A stretch of 34,686 nt of DNA from an uncultured Bacilli bacterium (lineage in GTDB: Bacteria; Bacillota_I; Bacilli_A; RF39; UBA660). The notes beneath the pieces were generated by a model. That model worked only from the letters and a program-made list of their open reading frames with translations. It did no database searches and was not told where the DNA came from. Position 1 is the first letter of the stretch; each line of letters begins with the position of its first letter. Of the stretch, positions 6,771-15,765 are shown piece after piece. Both the position numbers and the translations under genes were made by a program. Where the stretch lies: assembly GCA_947629315.1 (NCBI GenBank), contig CANRDB010000014.1, positions 1-34,686 on the forward strand, read 5' to 3'.

Positions 6771-7373
6771 ATGGGAAAAAAGTATGATAGTTTGAATCAC
6801 TTAGTGGCGTTAGGAATTAATGTTCATGATTTTGAATTGAAGCATAATTTACAAGAGTTACAAGAGTATGAAAAGAGAAATGCTTCTTTTTCTATTCGTT
6901 TTGATCGAGAAGAACATTATCATCAACTCCCATTTTATACCTATGATAGGTCATCTTTTACTAATGAAGAAACGAAGAATGCTTATTTATCTAACATAGC
7001 CGAGGAAGCTTTCTTATTGCATTGTGATATGCTTTGTTCTAATGGCCATCGCTATGACCATCAACAGATTTGCAATTTTGTTATACGGATAGAACAGGAT
7101 CATACTTTTACGTTAGAATGGAGTACTCAAAAAGTACCTCTTAGAAATATGTATGAATATCCCACTTCTTGTTTGACAGGTCAAATAGAAGATAATCTAA
7201 AAAATATGAATTGGGTAAATGCGAAAGAGAATCCAATTTCTGAAGAACTTCTGGAAAGTATTTTATTGTGGGCGATGAAGGTAAATGTTATAGGCTCATC
7301 GTTGGAAGGGACTTTGTATCCTATCGAGGTAGGGATACGGAAAGAAAAAATTGCCTGTTGGCAATTGGACTAG
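6771..7373 (+). CDS. Conserved-looking protein of unknown function
   Basis: A 200-residue soluble protein that I do not recognise. It has no signal peptide or membrane segment and is rich in His, Tyr and aromatic residues (EEHYHQLPFYTYDRSSF). Segments such as ICNFVIRIEQDHTFTLEWSTQ and LEGTLYPIEVGIRKEKIACW look like beta strands, so a mixed alpha/beta fold is likely. It begins at ATG 6771 after GGTGAG. The NUDIX gene follows after 9 bases with its AGGAGG site overlapping this stop codon, so the two are very probably one operon and may act in the same nucleotide-related step. No function can be assigned. Confidence 0.8.
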   Translation: MGKKYDSLNHLVALGINVHDFELKHNLQELQEYEKRNASFSIRFDREEHYHQLPFYTYDRSSFTNEETKNAYLSNIAEEAFLLHCDMLCSNGHRYDHQQICNFVIRIEQDHTFTLEWSTQKVPLRNMYEYPTSCLTGQIEDNLKNMNWVNAKENPISEELLESILLWAMKVNVIGSSLEGTLYPIEVGIRKEKIACWQLD

Positions 7374-7382
7374 GAGGATTGT

Positions 7383-7778
7383 ATGAAGTTTGAAAAGTCT
7401 TGTGGAGCGATTGTTTTAGATGAAAATAAAGTATTGGTAGTTACCCATCAAGCAGGGCATACGGATTTTCCAAAAGGTCATATGGAAGGAAATGAAATAG
7501 AAGAAGAGACAGCTATCCGGGAGGTAAAGGAAGAGACGAATATCGATATTGAACTATTACCATACCGATATTCCATTTTCTATTCTCCTCGACTAGGAGT
7601 AAAAAAAGAAGTCGTCTTCTTTGCCGCCAAAAAAAGAGGGGGAGAGATTTCCCCACAACTAGAAGAAGTATCTTCTGTCCAATGGATTCCTATCGAAGAG
7701 GCTGATACAGTTCTTACCTATGACAGTGCGAAAGAATTGTTACAAAAAGTAAGGAATGACTGGAAGAATTCGTGTTAG
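7383..7778 (+). CDS. NUDIX hydrolase, Ap4A-hydrolase-like
   Basis: A 131-residue hydrolase of nucleoside-diphosphate-linked compounds. The Nudix box runs from Gly32 to about Ile54: GHMEGNE, seven residues, REVKEETN. All metal-binding Glu positions are present, and the usual Gly near the end of the box is Asn53. The preceding DFPKGHMEGNE matches the 'W.fPKGH.E.GE' form of asymmetric diadenosine-tetraphosphate hydrolases, so the likely reaction is Ap4A to ATP plus AMP. This would remove stress alarmones made by aminoacyl-tRNA synthetases. Closely related RNA- or dNTP-acting NUDIX enzymes cannot be excluded. Start ATG 7383 has AGGAGG at 7372-7377. Confidence 0.88.
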   Translation: MKFEKSCGAIVLDENKVLVVTHQAGHTDFPKGHMEGNEIEEETAIREVKEETNIDIELLPYRYSIFYSPRLGVKKEVVFFAAKKRGGEISPQLEEVSSVQWIPIEEADTVLTYDSAKELLQKVRNDWKNSC

Positions 7779-7786
7779 TAGAACCA

Positions 7787-7813
7787 AAAATATCACATTA
7801 AGTGATATTTTTT
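7787..7813. terminator. Bidirectional terminator between NUDIX gene and htpG
   Basis: AAAATATCAC (7787-7796), loop ATTAA, GTGATATTTT (7802-7811), with an A-run on the left and a T-run on the right. It serves both convergent genes. Confidence 0.8.
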
Positions 7814-7820
7814 GTATAAA

Positions 7821-9704
7821 CTATTTTGCCATCATATCAATAATGAGATTACTAATTTCAGATGGATTATCCAACGTAAGACCTTCAATTAAACGTGCTT
7901 GTGCATAAAGAATTTGAGCATATTTCGTAACCTCTTCAGGATCTTTCGCATACAAAGTTTTTATCTTTTGAGCAATTGGATGAGCATCATTAATTTCCAT
8001 AATAGCTTGTGCTTTAATCTTTTCTTCTGTTGGCATAGCGCTCATAATTTTTTCCATCTCCATGGAAACAGGACCTTCCGTTGTCAAACATACTGGATGA
8101 TTTTTTAAACGATTGGTAAATCTTACTTCAGTTACCTTTTCTTGAAGAGCATCTTTCATAGCTGTTAATAAATCTTTATTGCTTTCATTTTCTTTTTGGA
8201 TAGCTTCTTTTTCTTCTTCTGAATCTAAATCAAGAGATTCTGAAGACACGTTGACGAATTCCTTTCCATCATAGTTCATAAGCGTTTGAATCACGAATTC
8301 ATCTGTATAATCTGTCAAGTATAAGATTTCGTATCCCTTATCTTTTACTTTTTCTACTTGTGGAAGAAGATTAATTTTATCAATAGATTCTCCGGCAGCA
8401 TAATAAATCTTATCTTGTCCTTCTAACATATTTTCAATGTATTCTTTAAAAGTAACCATTTTTTCTTTCTTAGAAGAATAGAAAATCATTAAATCTTGCA
8501 ACACATCTTTATGAATACCAAATTGATTATAAATACCAAATTTAAGTTGCATACCGAAAGCCTTGAAGAATTTTTCGTAATCTTCTCGTTTCTCCGCTAA
8601 CATAGTCTCTAATTCTTTTTTAATCTTTTTCTCAATATTTTTCTCAATTAATTGTAGTTGACGGTCATGTTGTAACATTTCACGAGAGATATTGAGGGAT
8701 AAATCACTACTATCTACAAGACCTTTCACAAAACTGAAATAATCTGGTAGTAAGTCTGCACATTTATCCATAATGAGAACACCGTTAGAGTAGAGCTCTA
8801 AACCTTTCTCATATTCCTTTGTGTAAAAATCATAAGGTGCATGAGAGGGAATATATAGAAGGGCAGTATAACTGACAGTTCCTTCAACGGACGTATGAAT
8901 GGTCTTAAGAGCATCTTCATAGTCAAAGAATTTTTCATGATAGAAGTTTTGATATTCTTCCTCTTTGATATCTTTCTTCTCTTTTTTCCAAAGAGGAATT
9001 CTACTATTGACAACTGTTTGTTCTTTGACAGTTTCATATTCTTCCTCACTGCCTTCTTTGAGATGAGAGTGTTCTAATTCCATTTCAATAGGGTAGCGAA
9101 TATAATCGGAATATTTTTTTACGATATTAGAAACATGAGTACTATCGAGATAATCACTATATTTTTCTTCTTCGGTATCTTCTTTTATCGTGAGTGTAAT
9201 GGTGGTACCAACACTATCTCGTGTACTCTTTTCAATACTGTATCCATCCACACCACTAGATTCCCAAGTATAGGCTTCTTTGGAGTCTACAGAACGACTA
9301 GTAACGGTAATTTTATCACTCACCATGAAAGCGGAATAAAAACCGACTCCAAATTGACCAATAATATTGACATCTTCTTCTTTTTGAAGAGCTGCTTTAA
9401 AATCTAGAGAACCACTTTTCGCAATCGTACCTAAGTTGTTTTCCAATTCTTCTTCGGTCATACCACAACCATTATCAGAAATCGTTAGTGTACGATGTTC
9501 CTTATCGATATCGATAGAAATCTTAAAGTCCTCTCTATCTACTTTTATTTTTTGATCGGTAAGAGAACGATAGTATAATTTATCAATCGCATCGCTGGCA
9601 TTGGAAATTAACTCTCTTAAGAAGATTTCTTTATTTGTATAAATAGAATTAATCATTAAATCTAATAACTTTTTAGATTCTGCTTTAAATTGCTTTTTTT
9701 TCAT
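7821..9704 (-). CDS. htpG: Molecular chaperone HtpG (Hsp90)
   Basis: Dimeric ATP-dependent chaperone of 627 residues, the normal bacterial Hsp90 length. The GHKL ATP pocket is complete: [13 protein letters not shown] (31-43, with the catalytic Glu31 and the Mg-binding Asn35), DNGCGM, and [15 protein letters not shown]. The middle domain (RIPLWKK, with [12 protein letters not shown] further on) and the C-terminal dimerisation region follow. Start at ATG 9704 has GAAGG upstream. An ATG-like extension to 9770 is excluded because it lies upstream of the predicted transcription start. A CIRCE operator overlaps the promoter, so HrcA repression and heat induction are predicted. This differs from Bacillus subtilis, where htpG is not in the HrcA regulon. 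Confidence 0.97.
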   Translation of the reverse strand: MKKKQFKAESKKLLDLMINSIYTNKEIFLRELISNASDAIDKLYYRSLTDQKIKVDREDFKISIDIDKEHRTLTISDNGCGMTEEELENNLGTIAKSGSLDFKAALQKEEDVNIIGQFGVGFYSAFMVSDKITVTSRSVDSKEAYTWESSGVDGYSIEKSTRDSVGTTITLTIKEDTEEEKYSDYLDSTHVSNIVKKYSDYIRYPIEMELEHSHLKEGSEEEYETVKEQTVVNSRIPLWKKEKKDIKEEEYQNFYHEKFFDYEDALKTIHTSVEGTVSYTALLYIPSHAPYDFYTKEYEKGLELYSNGVLIMDKCADLLPDYFSFVKGLVDSSDLSLNISREMLQHDRQLQLIEKNIEKKIKKELETMLAEKREDYEKFFKAFGMQLKFGIYNQFGIHKDVLQDLMIFYSSKKEKMVTFKEYIENMLEGQDKIYYAAGESIDKINLLPQVEKVKDKGYEILYLTDYTDEFVIQTLMNYDGKEFVNVSSESLDLDSEEEKEAIQKENESNKDLLTAMKDALQEKVTEVRFTNRLKNHPVCLTTEGPVSMEMEKIMSAMPTEEKIKAQAIMEINDAHPIAQKIKTLYAKDPEEVTKYAQILYAQARLIEGLTLDNPSEISNLIIDMMAK

Positions 9705-9741
9705 AAAAGCCTTCTTTCTAGTTGACGTTCTCAACATATTC

Positions 9742-9770
9742 ATCTTATCACTCTTTTTAGCACTTGTCAA
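9742..9770 (-). promoter_or_regulatory. htpG promoter
   Basis: On the minus strand, TTGACA (9770-9765), a 17-base spacer and TAAGAT (9747-9742). The -35 is a perfect consensus and lies inside the CIRCE element. Confidence 0.75.
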
Positions 9771-9783
9771 GAATGAGTGCTAA
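9757..9783. promoter_or_regulatory. CIRCE operator (HrcA binding site)
   Basis: TTAGCACTT (9757-9765), a 9-base spacer, GAGTGCTAA (9775-9783). This matches the 9-9-9 CIRCE consensus with one changed base in one arm. It covers the -35 box of htpG and lies about 30 bases upstream of the -10 of the divergent gene at 9853. Confidence 0.9.
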
Positions 9784-9812
9784 AGAAAAACTGTTTCTTT
9801 TTTTGTGAAGTA

Positions 9813-9821
9813 TGGTATAAT
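9813..9821 (+). promoter_or_regulatory. Extended -10 promoter of the membrane protein gene
   Basis: TGGTATAAT, 32 bases before the ATG at 9853. Its -35 region would lie near 9793, only about 10 bases past the CIRCE element. Confidence 0.55.
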
Positions 9822-9852
9822 GATAATAATTAAACTAGAAGGAGGAATTTTT

Positions 9853-10542
9853 ATGAATTCTAATATACCAAATCCATCACAAAATCCTGTTCAAACTCCA
9901 GTGCCTACAGTACCATACGGTTCTGGACCGCAGGGAGGGGGAACACCGTCATCCAAAAATCGTACTATTTTTTGGGTGATAGGAGGAATTCTTGTACTCG
10001 TTCTTGTCATCATCGTTGTTGTTTTGGTGTTCAAGAAAGATAATCGTAAGGAAGAACCAAGTTCTACCTCTAATACGAATACCAATACCAACACTAGTGA
10101 AAATACCAATACCAATTCCAATATTCCTGTGACAGGGGAAGTTATCTCTTATAATGGAATACAATTTACGAAGTTAGAGGGATATCAGTATGAGGTATTG
10201 GATGATGGCCTGTTAGAAATAACGAGTGATGATATTTATATTTCACTAGAAGTTTTAGAAGAAAATGAGGGATTCCGATATGAATACTATGTTCAGAATC
10301 CAGAATTATTGCGAGTAAGTCTTGATAGTAATGTAGAGATTGGAGAAATCACAAAGGAAACTTTTCAAGGTAGAGAGATGCTTATCACCAATTTAAAGTA
10401 TGACTTAGGCTATCTAAATTATGCTATTTTAAAAACCAATAAAACAGGTTATGTTATTCAAGCTTCTGTTATGAATAATAGTTTTACGGTAGATAAAAAC
10501 TTATACAATGTATTGGCAGAAATTGTAAATCATTCTAATTAG
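9853..10542 (+). CDS. Single-pass membrane protein with Asn/Thr-rich linker
   Basis: 229 residues, family not recognised. Order: a Pro/Gln/Gly-rich cytoplasmic N-terminus (1-37), one very hydrophobic membrane segment (about 38-60, IFWVIGGILVLVLVIIVVVL), a low-complexity linker of alternating Thr and Asn (about 70-90), and a ~135-residue extracellular domain rich in predicted beta strands (VISYNGIQFTKLEGYQYEVL). Start at ATG 9853 has GGAGG at 9841-9845; a GTG at 9805 overlaps the promoter and is rejected. It is divergent from htpG with the CIRCE element between them. A sensor or envelope-maintenance role is only a guess. Confidence 0.8.
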   Translation: MNSNIPNPSQNPVQTPVPTVPYGSGPQGGGTPSSKNRTIFWVIGGILVLVLVIIVVVLVFKKDNRKEEPSSTSNTNTNTNTSENTNTNSNIPVTGEVISYNGIQFTKLEGYQYEVLDDGLLEITSDDIYISLEVLEENEGFRYEYYVQNPELLRVSLDSNVEIGEITKETFQGREMLITNLKYDLGYLNYAILKTNKTGYVIQASVMNNSFTVDKNLYNVLAEIVNHSN

Positions 10543-10547
10543 TTAGC

Positions 10548-10593
10548 AAAAACACAATTGACAACGATATGTCAACTGTGTTTTCTTTTTTTT
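10548..10593 (+). terminator. Long-stem terminator after the membrane protein gene
   Basis: AAAACACA-A-TTGACA pairs with TGTCAA-C-TGTGTTTT with one mismatch, followed by eight T. Confidence 0.85.
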
Positions 10594-10629
10594 AACACTT
10601 ATAATATAATAGATACAGAAGGTGACCAT

Positions 10630-11013
10630 ATGAAATTAGAAGAACAGTTAGTGTTAGCGCAGGATATTCAAAAAGTGTATCCATGTCTTATTGATTTTAC
10701 GAATACGGCATGGCGTAGTGATTTAAAAGAGACGAAAAAAGTGGATGAAGACCATTATATCGAATATAGTAAAAAAGAATATCCAACTTTTTTTACGGTA
10801 GTAAATAGGGGAAAGAATAAAATTTATGAACTGGAATTTACGAATACGCGAATGGATGGCACACTAATATATCGTTTTCAAAAACAAAAAGAGAAGACGT
10901 TGGTAGTATTAGAACTTCAGTGTGTACTTCAAAATCCTCCTTTTTGGTGGAAAAGTACTTTGAAAAGGAAATGGAAAACATTTTTAAAAGATTTAGAAAA
11001 ATCAGTAGGCTAA
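10630..11013 (+). CDS. SRPBCC/START-fold-like small protein
   Basis: 127 residues. The opening (EEQLVLAQDIQKVYPCLIDF), then a 'W..d.k' segment (TAWRSDLKETKKVDE), alternating strands (KIYELEFTNTRMDGTLIYRF, LVVLELQCVL) and a long C-terminal helix (STLKRKWKTFLKDLEKSV) fit the layout of the SRPBCC/START helix-grip fold. That fold binds hydrophobic ligands, and similar short Bacillota proteins have no assigned role. This is a fold-level impression only. Start at ATG 10630 follows GGTGA at 10621-10625; an upstream in-frame TTG lies in the preceding terminator and is rejected. Overlapping TATAAT elements at 10600-10610 form its promoter. Confidence 0.7.
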   Translation: MKLEEQLVLAQDIQKVYPCLIDFTNTAWRSDLKETKKVDEDHYIEYSKKEYPTFFTVVNRGKNKIYELEFTNTRMDGTLIYRFQKQKEKTLVVLELQCVLQNPPFWWKSTLKRKWKTFLKDLEKSVG

Positions 11014-11028
11014 AACGATAGGCAATAC

Positions 11029-11057
11029 TTGTTTTTTAGAGAAAGTTCTAGTATACT
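11029..11057 (+). promoter_or_regulatory. Promoter of the P-type ATPase gene
   Basis: TTGTTT (11029-11034), 17-base spacer, TATACT (11052-11057), 38 bases before the ATG. Confidence 0.6.
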
Positions 11058-11095
11058 TTTATACAGTAGGGAAAGAAAAATGAGGTGTATGTATC

Positions 11096-13696
11096 ATGAA
11101 TTATTATCGTAAAGAGACCAAAGAGGTTTTAGAAGAATTAGAAAGTAGTTCTAGTGGACTTAGTCATGAACGAGCAAAAGAATTACTTGCTAAAAACGGA
11201 AAAAATGAATTACCAGCTGGTAAGAAAGAAAGCCTCATCAAACTATTCTTTTCCCAGTTTCAAAATCCGATTGAACTGATTTTAGTTGTCACTGTTTTCC
11301 TTTCTTTCGTAGCAGGTGAAGTCATTGATGCGGTGGCTTTAATTTTTATCATTTTAGTGGATGTAACGATGGGAACTTTTGAAGAGTGGCGAGCACGGAA
11401 GGATGCTGAGAGCCTTATCAACATGATTAAGGTAATGTCTAAAGTAATCCGTGACGGAAAAGAAATCAATATCAATTCTAGTGATGTCGTAGTAGGAGAT
11501 ATTATTTCTCTAGAAAGTGGTGATAAGATCAGTGCTGATGCACGTATTATTGAATGTCATAACTTTCAAGTAGATGAATCAGCCCTTACTGGAGAAAGTG
11601 TTGGAATTGTAAAAACGAGTGATACATTAGATGGTGAAATTCCATTAGCGGAACAAAAAAATATGATTTTTGCTGGTACTTCTGTCATAACGGGACGTGC
11701 GAAAGCGGTAGTTGTTGCGACTGCCCTCCAAACAGAAATAGGACATATTGCTGATAAAGTAACGAATACCGAAGAAGAGAAGTCTCCACTCACTATTCGA
11801 ATTGAGAAATTCTCAAAACAAATTAGTGTTATTATTGTCATTGTTGCCATTATTACAGCGTGTGTCTTAATCGCGAAAGATTATCCAATCAATGAAATAT
11901 TCTTGTGTGTCATTGCTCTTTCGGTATCGGCAATGCCAGAAGGATTACCTCTTGCCCTTACGATGGCACTGACGATTGCTTCTAAAAGAATGGCTAAGAA
12001 AAATGTAATCGTCAAAAAATTAAATTCCGTCGAATCGTTAGGAAGTTGTACGGTGATAGCATCTGATAAAACAGGTACTCTGACAGTTAATGAACAAACA
12101 GCTAAAGAGATTTTGCTCCCAGATGGAAGTACTTTTGAAATTACCGGAACAGGGTATAACGATCAAGGAGAAGTTATCCCCAAAAGTGAAAGTGATATTG
12201 CCCTTGCGCGTGAAATTGCTTTTTTAGGACTTATGAACAATGAAGCTCATTTAGAAAAAAGTTCTAACGGTTGGAATTCTTTTGGAGATTCTATTGATAT
12301 CGCTTTCTTAAGTTTAGCAGCTAAAATGAAAGTCACAGAAAAAGCGAAAATTTTAGAAAGAATTCCCTATGAATCTGAAAATCAATACTCTGCTGTTTTC
12401 TATGAAAAAGAAGGAGAAGTATATTGTACAGTAAAAGGATCTCTTGAAAAAGTAATGTCTTTTTCAGAAGAAAATCCCACTTTAAATAAGCAAAATGAAG
12501 AACTCACCGGAAAAGGTTTCCGTGTGATTGCCCTTGCCGATGGAAAAGTGTCTGGAACGCGAAAAGAAGATATCCATGATTTAACTTTTAAGGGAATGGT
12601 AGCCTTTATTGATCCAATTCGGGAAGAAGTAAAAGCTTCTCTTACAGAATGTCATCAAGCGGGCATTAAAGTTGTCATGATTACTGGAGATCATCCTCTA
12701 ACTGCGTATGCGATTGCGAAAGATTTAGGTCTCTGCAAAGAAAAAGAGGAAGTCGCAACCGGAAAGGATATTGCGTATTATCGAAATCAAGGCGAAGAAG
12801 CATTTGATCAATTTATTAAGAAAATTAGAGTATTTGCCCGGGTAACGCCAATTGATAAATTAGATATTGTGAATTCTTTTAAAAGACAGGGAGAATTTGT
12901 CGCCGTAACGGGAGATGGTGTCAATGATGCTCCAGCAATTAAGTCGGCTAATATTGGAATTGCTATGGGAAGTGGAACTGACGTTGCGAAAGAAACGGCT
13001 TCTATGATAGTATCGGATGATAACTTTACTTCGATTGTTTCTGGTGTCAAAGAAGGAAGAACTGCTTATAGTAATATTCGTAAAATCACATTATTCTTAT
13101 TAGGATGTGGATTTGCTGAGGTATGTTTCTTCTTGTTATCCATTGGTTTTGGTTACGATATTCCATTAGTTGCTATTCAGTTACTATGGTTAAATATTGT
13201 AACGGATGGTATGCAAGATATTGCGTTATCTTTTGAAAAGAGTGAAGATAGTATCATGAAAGAAAGACCTCGTGATACCAAGGAATCTCTTTTCTCTAAA
13301 GATTTAATGATAGAAGTTTTAATCCTTGGCATTACAATCAGTGCGGTTGTCTTTGGGGTTTGGAAATACATGATGGATAAAAATACAGATATTATTACGG
13401 CAAGAGCGGTCATCATGATGTTAATGGTATTTATTCAAAATGTAAATGTACTCAACTGTCGAAGTGAGAAACGCTCTGTTTTCAAGGAGAAAATTTTAGA
13501 TAATCCAATGGTTATTATTACGGTTGTTGGTTCCATTCTTTTACAGATTATTATGGCAGAAATCCCATTGACAGCAATGTTTTTAGATGTAACACCATTA
13601 CCAATGACTACGGTTTTCTTCCTATTAGTGCTTTCTCTTGTTATTATTGTAGTATTTGAAATTTATAAGGTGATTTACCGTTTACGTCATCATTAA
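11096..13696 (+). CDS. Type II (P2) cation-transporting P-type ATPase
   Basis: An 866-residue membrane pump, full length for the Ca2+-ATPase-like class. Visible parts: N-terminal cation-ATPase domain with GLSHERAKELLAKNGKNELP (21-40); actuator loop TGES (165-168); PEGLP in M4 (281-285); the phosphorylated Asp324 in DKTGTLT; the nucleotide-domain KGS motif; and TGDH and TGDGVNDAPA (605-614) in the P domain. M6 reads LWLNIVTDGMQD, with the Asn/Thr/Asp set that binds Ca2+ in SERCA-type pumps. The C-terminal cation-ATPase domain is present. PEGLP and NxxTD favour Ca2+ export, though Na+ or Mn2+ pumps share these motifs. Start ATG 11096 follows GAGGTG. The gene stands alone between terminators. 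Confidence 0.95.
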   Translation: MNYYRKETKEVLEELESSSSGLSHERAKELLAKNGKNELPAGKKESLIKLFFSQFQNPIELILVVTVFLSFVAGEVIDAVALIFIILVDVTMGTFEEWRARKDAESLINMIKVMSKVIRDGKEININSSDVVVGDIISLESGDKISADARIIECHNFQVDESALTGESVGIVKTSDTLDGEIPLAEQKNMIFAGTSVITGRAKAVVVATALQTEIGHIADKVTNTEEEKSPLTIRIEKFSKQISVIIVIVAIITACVLIAKDYPINEIFLCVIALSVSAMPEGLPLALTMALTIASKRMAKKNVIVKKLNSVESLGSCTVIASDKTGTLTVNEQTAKEILLPDGSTFEITGTGYNDQGEVIPKSESDIALAREIAFLGLMNNEAHLEKSSNGWNSFGDSIDIAFLSLAAKMKVTEKAKILERIPYESENQYSAVFYEKEGEVYCTVKGSLEKVMSFSEENPTLNKQNEELTGKGFRVIALADGKVSGTRKEDIHDLTFKGMVAFIDPIREEVKASLTECHQAGIKVVMITGDHPLTAYAIAKDLGLCKEKEEVATGKDIAYYRNQGEEAFDQFIKKIRVFARVTPIDKLDIVNSFKRQGEFVAVTGDGVNDAPAIKSANIGIAMGSGTDVAKETASMIVSDDNFTSIVSGVKEGRTAYSNIRKITLFLLGCGFAEVCFFLLSIGFGYDIPLVAIQLLWLNIVTDGMQDIALSFEKSEDSIMKERPRDTKESLFSKDLMIEVLILGITISAVVFGVWKYMMDKNTDIITARAVIMMLMVFIQNVNVLNCRSEKRSVFKEKILDNPMVIITVVGSILLQIIMAEIPLTAMFLDVTPLPMTTVFFLLVLSLVIIVVFEIYKVIYRLRHH

Positions 13697-13722
13697 AAGT
13701 TCATGGAAAATGAACTTTTTTT
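13695..13722 (+). terminator. Terminator of the P-type ATPase gene
   Basis: AAAGTTCAT, loop GGAAA, ATGAACTTT, continuing into a seven-T run. Confidence 0.85.
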
Positions 13723-13730
13723 GTGAAAAT

Positions 13731-13739
13731 ATGTTACAA
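13731..13739 (+). promoter_or_regulatory. Extended -10 promoter of the GNAT/NUDIX/sirtuin operon
   Basis: TGTTACAAT, directly after the preceding terminator. The ATG at 13739 overlaps it, supporting the start at 13757. Confidence 0.5.
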
Positions 13740-13756
13740 TGAAAACAGGTGAAAAT

Positions 13757-14626
13757 ATGAAACAACCATTCATTATTCGACAAAAAGAACGAAGAGACTG
13801 TCTAGATTGTGCCTCTATTACAACCCGTACTTGGAGGAGTACGTATACAGGAATTGTCAGTGATGAGTTCTTAAATCATTTAGCAGAAAATGAACAAGCA
13901 CGAGCAACTCATGCGTTGGAAACATTTGATCATCATGAAAAAATCACTTTCGTATCAGAATGTGAGGGGAAAGTAGTAGGACTCGCCACTTTAAAAGAGT
14001 GTCATCGAAAAAACTTATCGGGGATAGGAGAAATACAAGCACTTTATGTATTACCAGAATATCAAGGACAAAAGATGGGAACTGCTCTTTGGAATGCTAG
14101 TATTTCTTACTTTCAGGATTGTGGATATCCTAAAATGGTTGTTGGCTGTCTGGAAAAAAATCCGAATCGTGTTTTTTATCAGAAGAAAAATGGTAAGGAA
14201 ATAGGAACCGCTAAATTTGAATTAACAGGGGAGCCATTAAGAGAGAATCTCTATCTTTATGATATTTCTCTTTCCTCCGTTGAGAACATACTTACTTCTT
14301 TGCAGCGCTCTTCCTTTAGAAGAAAGTTTCATTTACGGGCAAAAGAGAAACAATATGTGAAACAAAAAGGAATAGATGTTATCTATCACCATGCTTGTGA
14401 TTTTATTCGAGAACGTTTGGCATGTGCAGAACCTATTCACGATGGAAAACAAACTCCCATGAAAGGGCATCCTGTTTTTTTAGCGCAGCATGCCACCGCT
14501 ACTTGTTGTCGAGGATGTTTAGAAAAGTGGCATCATATTCCAAAACATCGTGCTTTAACAGAAGAAGAAATTCAATATATCGTGAGAGTGATTATGCGGT
14601 GGATTCAAAAAGAGAGGGTGATATAA
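13757..14626 (+). CDS. GNAT acetyltransferase fused to a DUF4186 domain
   Basis: 289 residues with two domains. Residues about 4-170 form a GNAT acetyltransferase: core strand GEIQALYVLPEYQGQKMGTALW (92-113, read as strand plus Q.GQ.MG acetyl-CoA loop), then FYQKKNGKEIG. Residues about 178-286 match DUF4186, which is usually a stand-alone protein of roughly 110 residues. Its hallmarks here are GKQTPMKGHPVFLAQHATAT (230-249), CCRGCLEKWH (250-259) and a terminal ALTEEEIQYIVRVIMRWI. His238, His245, Cys250, Cys251, Cys254 and His259 could bind a metal. Start at ATG 13757 follows AGGTGA at 13746-13751. It heads a tightly packed operon. DUF4186 has no known function to my knowledge, so the fusion is the best clue. 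Confidence 0.85.
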   Translation: MKQPFIIRQKERRDCLDCASITTRTWRSTYTGIVSDEFLNHLAENEQARATHALETFDHHEKITFVSECEGKVVGLATLKECHRKNLSGIGEIQALYVLPEYQGQKMGTALWNASISYFQDCGYPKMVVGCLEKNPNRVFYQKKNGKEIGTAKFELTGEPLRENLYLYDISLSSVENILTSLQRSSFRRKFHLRAKEKQYVKQKGIDVIYHHACDFIRERLACAEPIHDGKQTPMKGHPVFLAQHATATCCRGCLEKWHHIPKHRALTEEEIQYIVRVIMRWIQKERVI

Positions 14627-15229
14627 ATGTTAACTTTTGTGAAACCGACTAGTGCATATCAAGAAAAAGCATTAGAATATATTCAAGAATTTTATCAGTA
14701 TCATTCTAATATTAATGGTGTTGGTGGATTAAACCGGTATTTAGAGGATTATGATGGATGGCTTACGAAGTTAGAAAGGGATAGAAATCAACCGGTTACT
14801 GAAGAAAGAGTTCCAGGCGAAACCTATTTTTTAGTGAGAGAAGAAGATGATCGGATTGTTGGGATGATTAATATTCGTCTAGCGCTCAATGAAAAGTTAA
14901 AAGAGTATGGAGGACATATTGGTTATTCCATTCGTCCTACTGAACGGGGAAAAGGGTATAATAAAGTCAATTTGTATTTAGGACTAAAAGTTTGTCAACA
15001 ACACGGTATAGAAGAAGTATTTATGGACTGTGATAAGGATAATCCTGCTTCTGCTAGAACCATGCTAGCTTTAGGAGGAAAACTCATTCGAGAGTATTAT
15101 TCTAAACGGGATGATGGTATTGTTCAAGATTATGTGATTGATGTGAATCAGTCGTTAGAGAAGTATGCGGCCATATATGAGCCAATGGTTACTTATCCTC
15201 CTACTACAGATCAAAAAGAGGTTCGATGA
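14627..15229 (+). CDS. GNAT family N-acetyltransferase (COG3981-like)
   Basis: 200 residues starting at the base after the previous stop, with AGAGAGGGTG as ribosome site inside the previous gene. Acetyl-CoA motif: HIGYSIRPTERGKGYNKVNL, where R-G-K-G-Y is the phosphate-binding loop. It is followed by CDKDNPASARTMLALGGKL, the typical motif B region. The N-terminal half (YQEKALEYIQEFYQYHSNIN ... GLNRYLEDYDGWL) is the arrangement seen in predicted acetyltransferases of the COG3981 type. Substrate unknown. Second gene of the operon; overlaps the next by four bases (ATGA). Confidence 0.88.
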   Translation: MLTFVKPTSAYQEKALEYIQEFYQYHSNINGVGGLNRYLEDYDGWLTKLERDRNQPVTEERVPGETYFLVREEDDRIVGMINIRLALNEKLKEYGGHIGYSIRPTERGKGYNKVNLYLGLKVCQQHGIEEVFMDCDKDNPASARTMLALGGKLIREYYSKRDDGIVQDYVIDVNQSLEKYAAIYEPMVTYPPTTDQKEVR

Positions 15230-15738
15230 AAAAAGAATATCCAAAATCATCCAGTTTACCACCATCTAATCCCTTAAAGAAAAGACTTGTCCATGAAAAT
15301 TCAGTAGCATGTTATTTGAAAAGAAAAAACCAAGTACTCATGATTCATTTTACGAAGAAATGGGGACATGTTTTTGCGCCCCCAGGAGGAAAATTTGAAT
15401 CAGGAGAAACTCCACTAGATTGTATGATGCGAGAATTTCAAGAAGAAACCGGCCTTATTCTGAAACATCCTAGATTACAGGGAATCTCTTATTGGAAAGA
15501 TAGTACAGAGGGGATGATTTTTATCTTTGTGGCAGATGAGGCGACTGGTCATTTGAAGAAAGAAACAGAAGAAGGAACTTTAACTTGGATATCTCTAGAG
15601 GAATTAGGTACCATTCACCAATTTGAACAAAATCAAAAATTTACGACCTATTTATTTCAACCAGAAATATTTGAGGGAAAGTTTTTATTGGATGATCATT
15701 GTCGTGTTCTCGATTATGAGATTCGGACTTTGACGTAA
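15226..15738 (+). CDS. NUDIX hydrolase, MutT/8-oxo-dGTP diphosphatase-like
   Basis: 170 residues. The Nudix box is complete from Gly55: GKFESGE, seven residues, REFQEETGL (69-77). Residues just before it, FAPPGGKFESGE, match MutT/MTH1-type enzymes that clean oxidised nucleotides from the dNTP pool. A short polar N-terminal tail (KSSSLPPSNPLKKR) precedes the fold and is not typical. Coupled to the previous gene by an ATGA overlap; the sirtuin gene starts 27 bases later. Other substrates, including ADP-ribose-like molecules released by sirtuins, are possible but unproven. Confidence 0.87.
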   Translation: MKKEYPKSSSLPPSNPLKKRLVHENSVACYLKRKNQVLMIHFTKKWGHVFAPPGGKFESGETPLDCMMREFQEETGLILKHPRLQGISYWKDSTEGMIFIFVADEATGHLKKETEEGTLTWISLEELGTIHQFEQNQKFTTYLFQPEIFEGKFLLDDHCRVLDYEIRTLT

Positions 15739-15765
15739 AGATAGATACAGAAAGCAGGAAAGATA

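Noticed and set aside
8798-9407. Several ORFs over 60 codons on both strands inside htpG
   Set aside because: They are shadows of htpG in other frames, without ribosome sites or sensible protein composition.
9891-10164. Minus-strand ORFs over the Asn/Thr linker region of the membrane protein gene
   Set aside because: They arise from the low-complexity repeat of the linker; the plus-strand gene has promoter, ribosome site and terminator.
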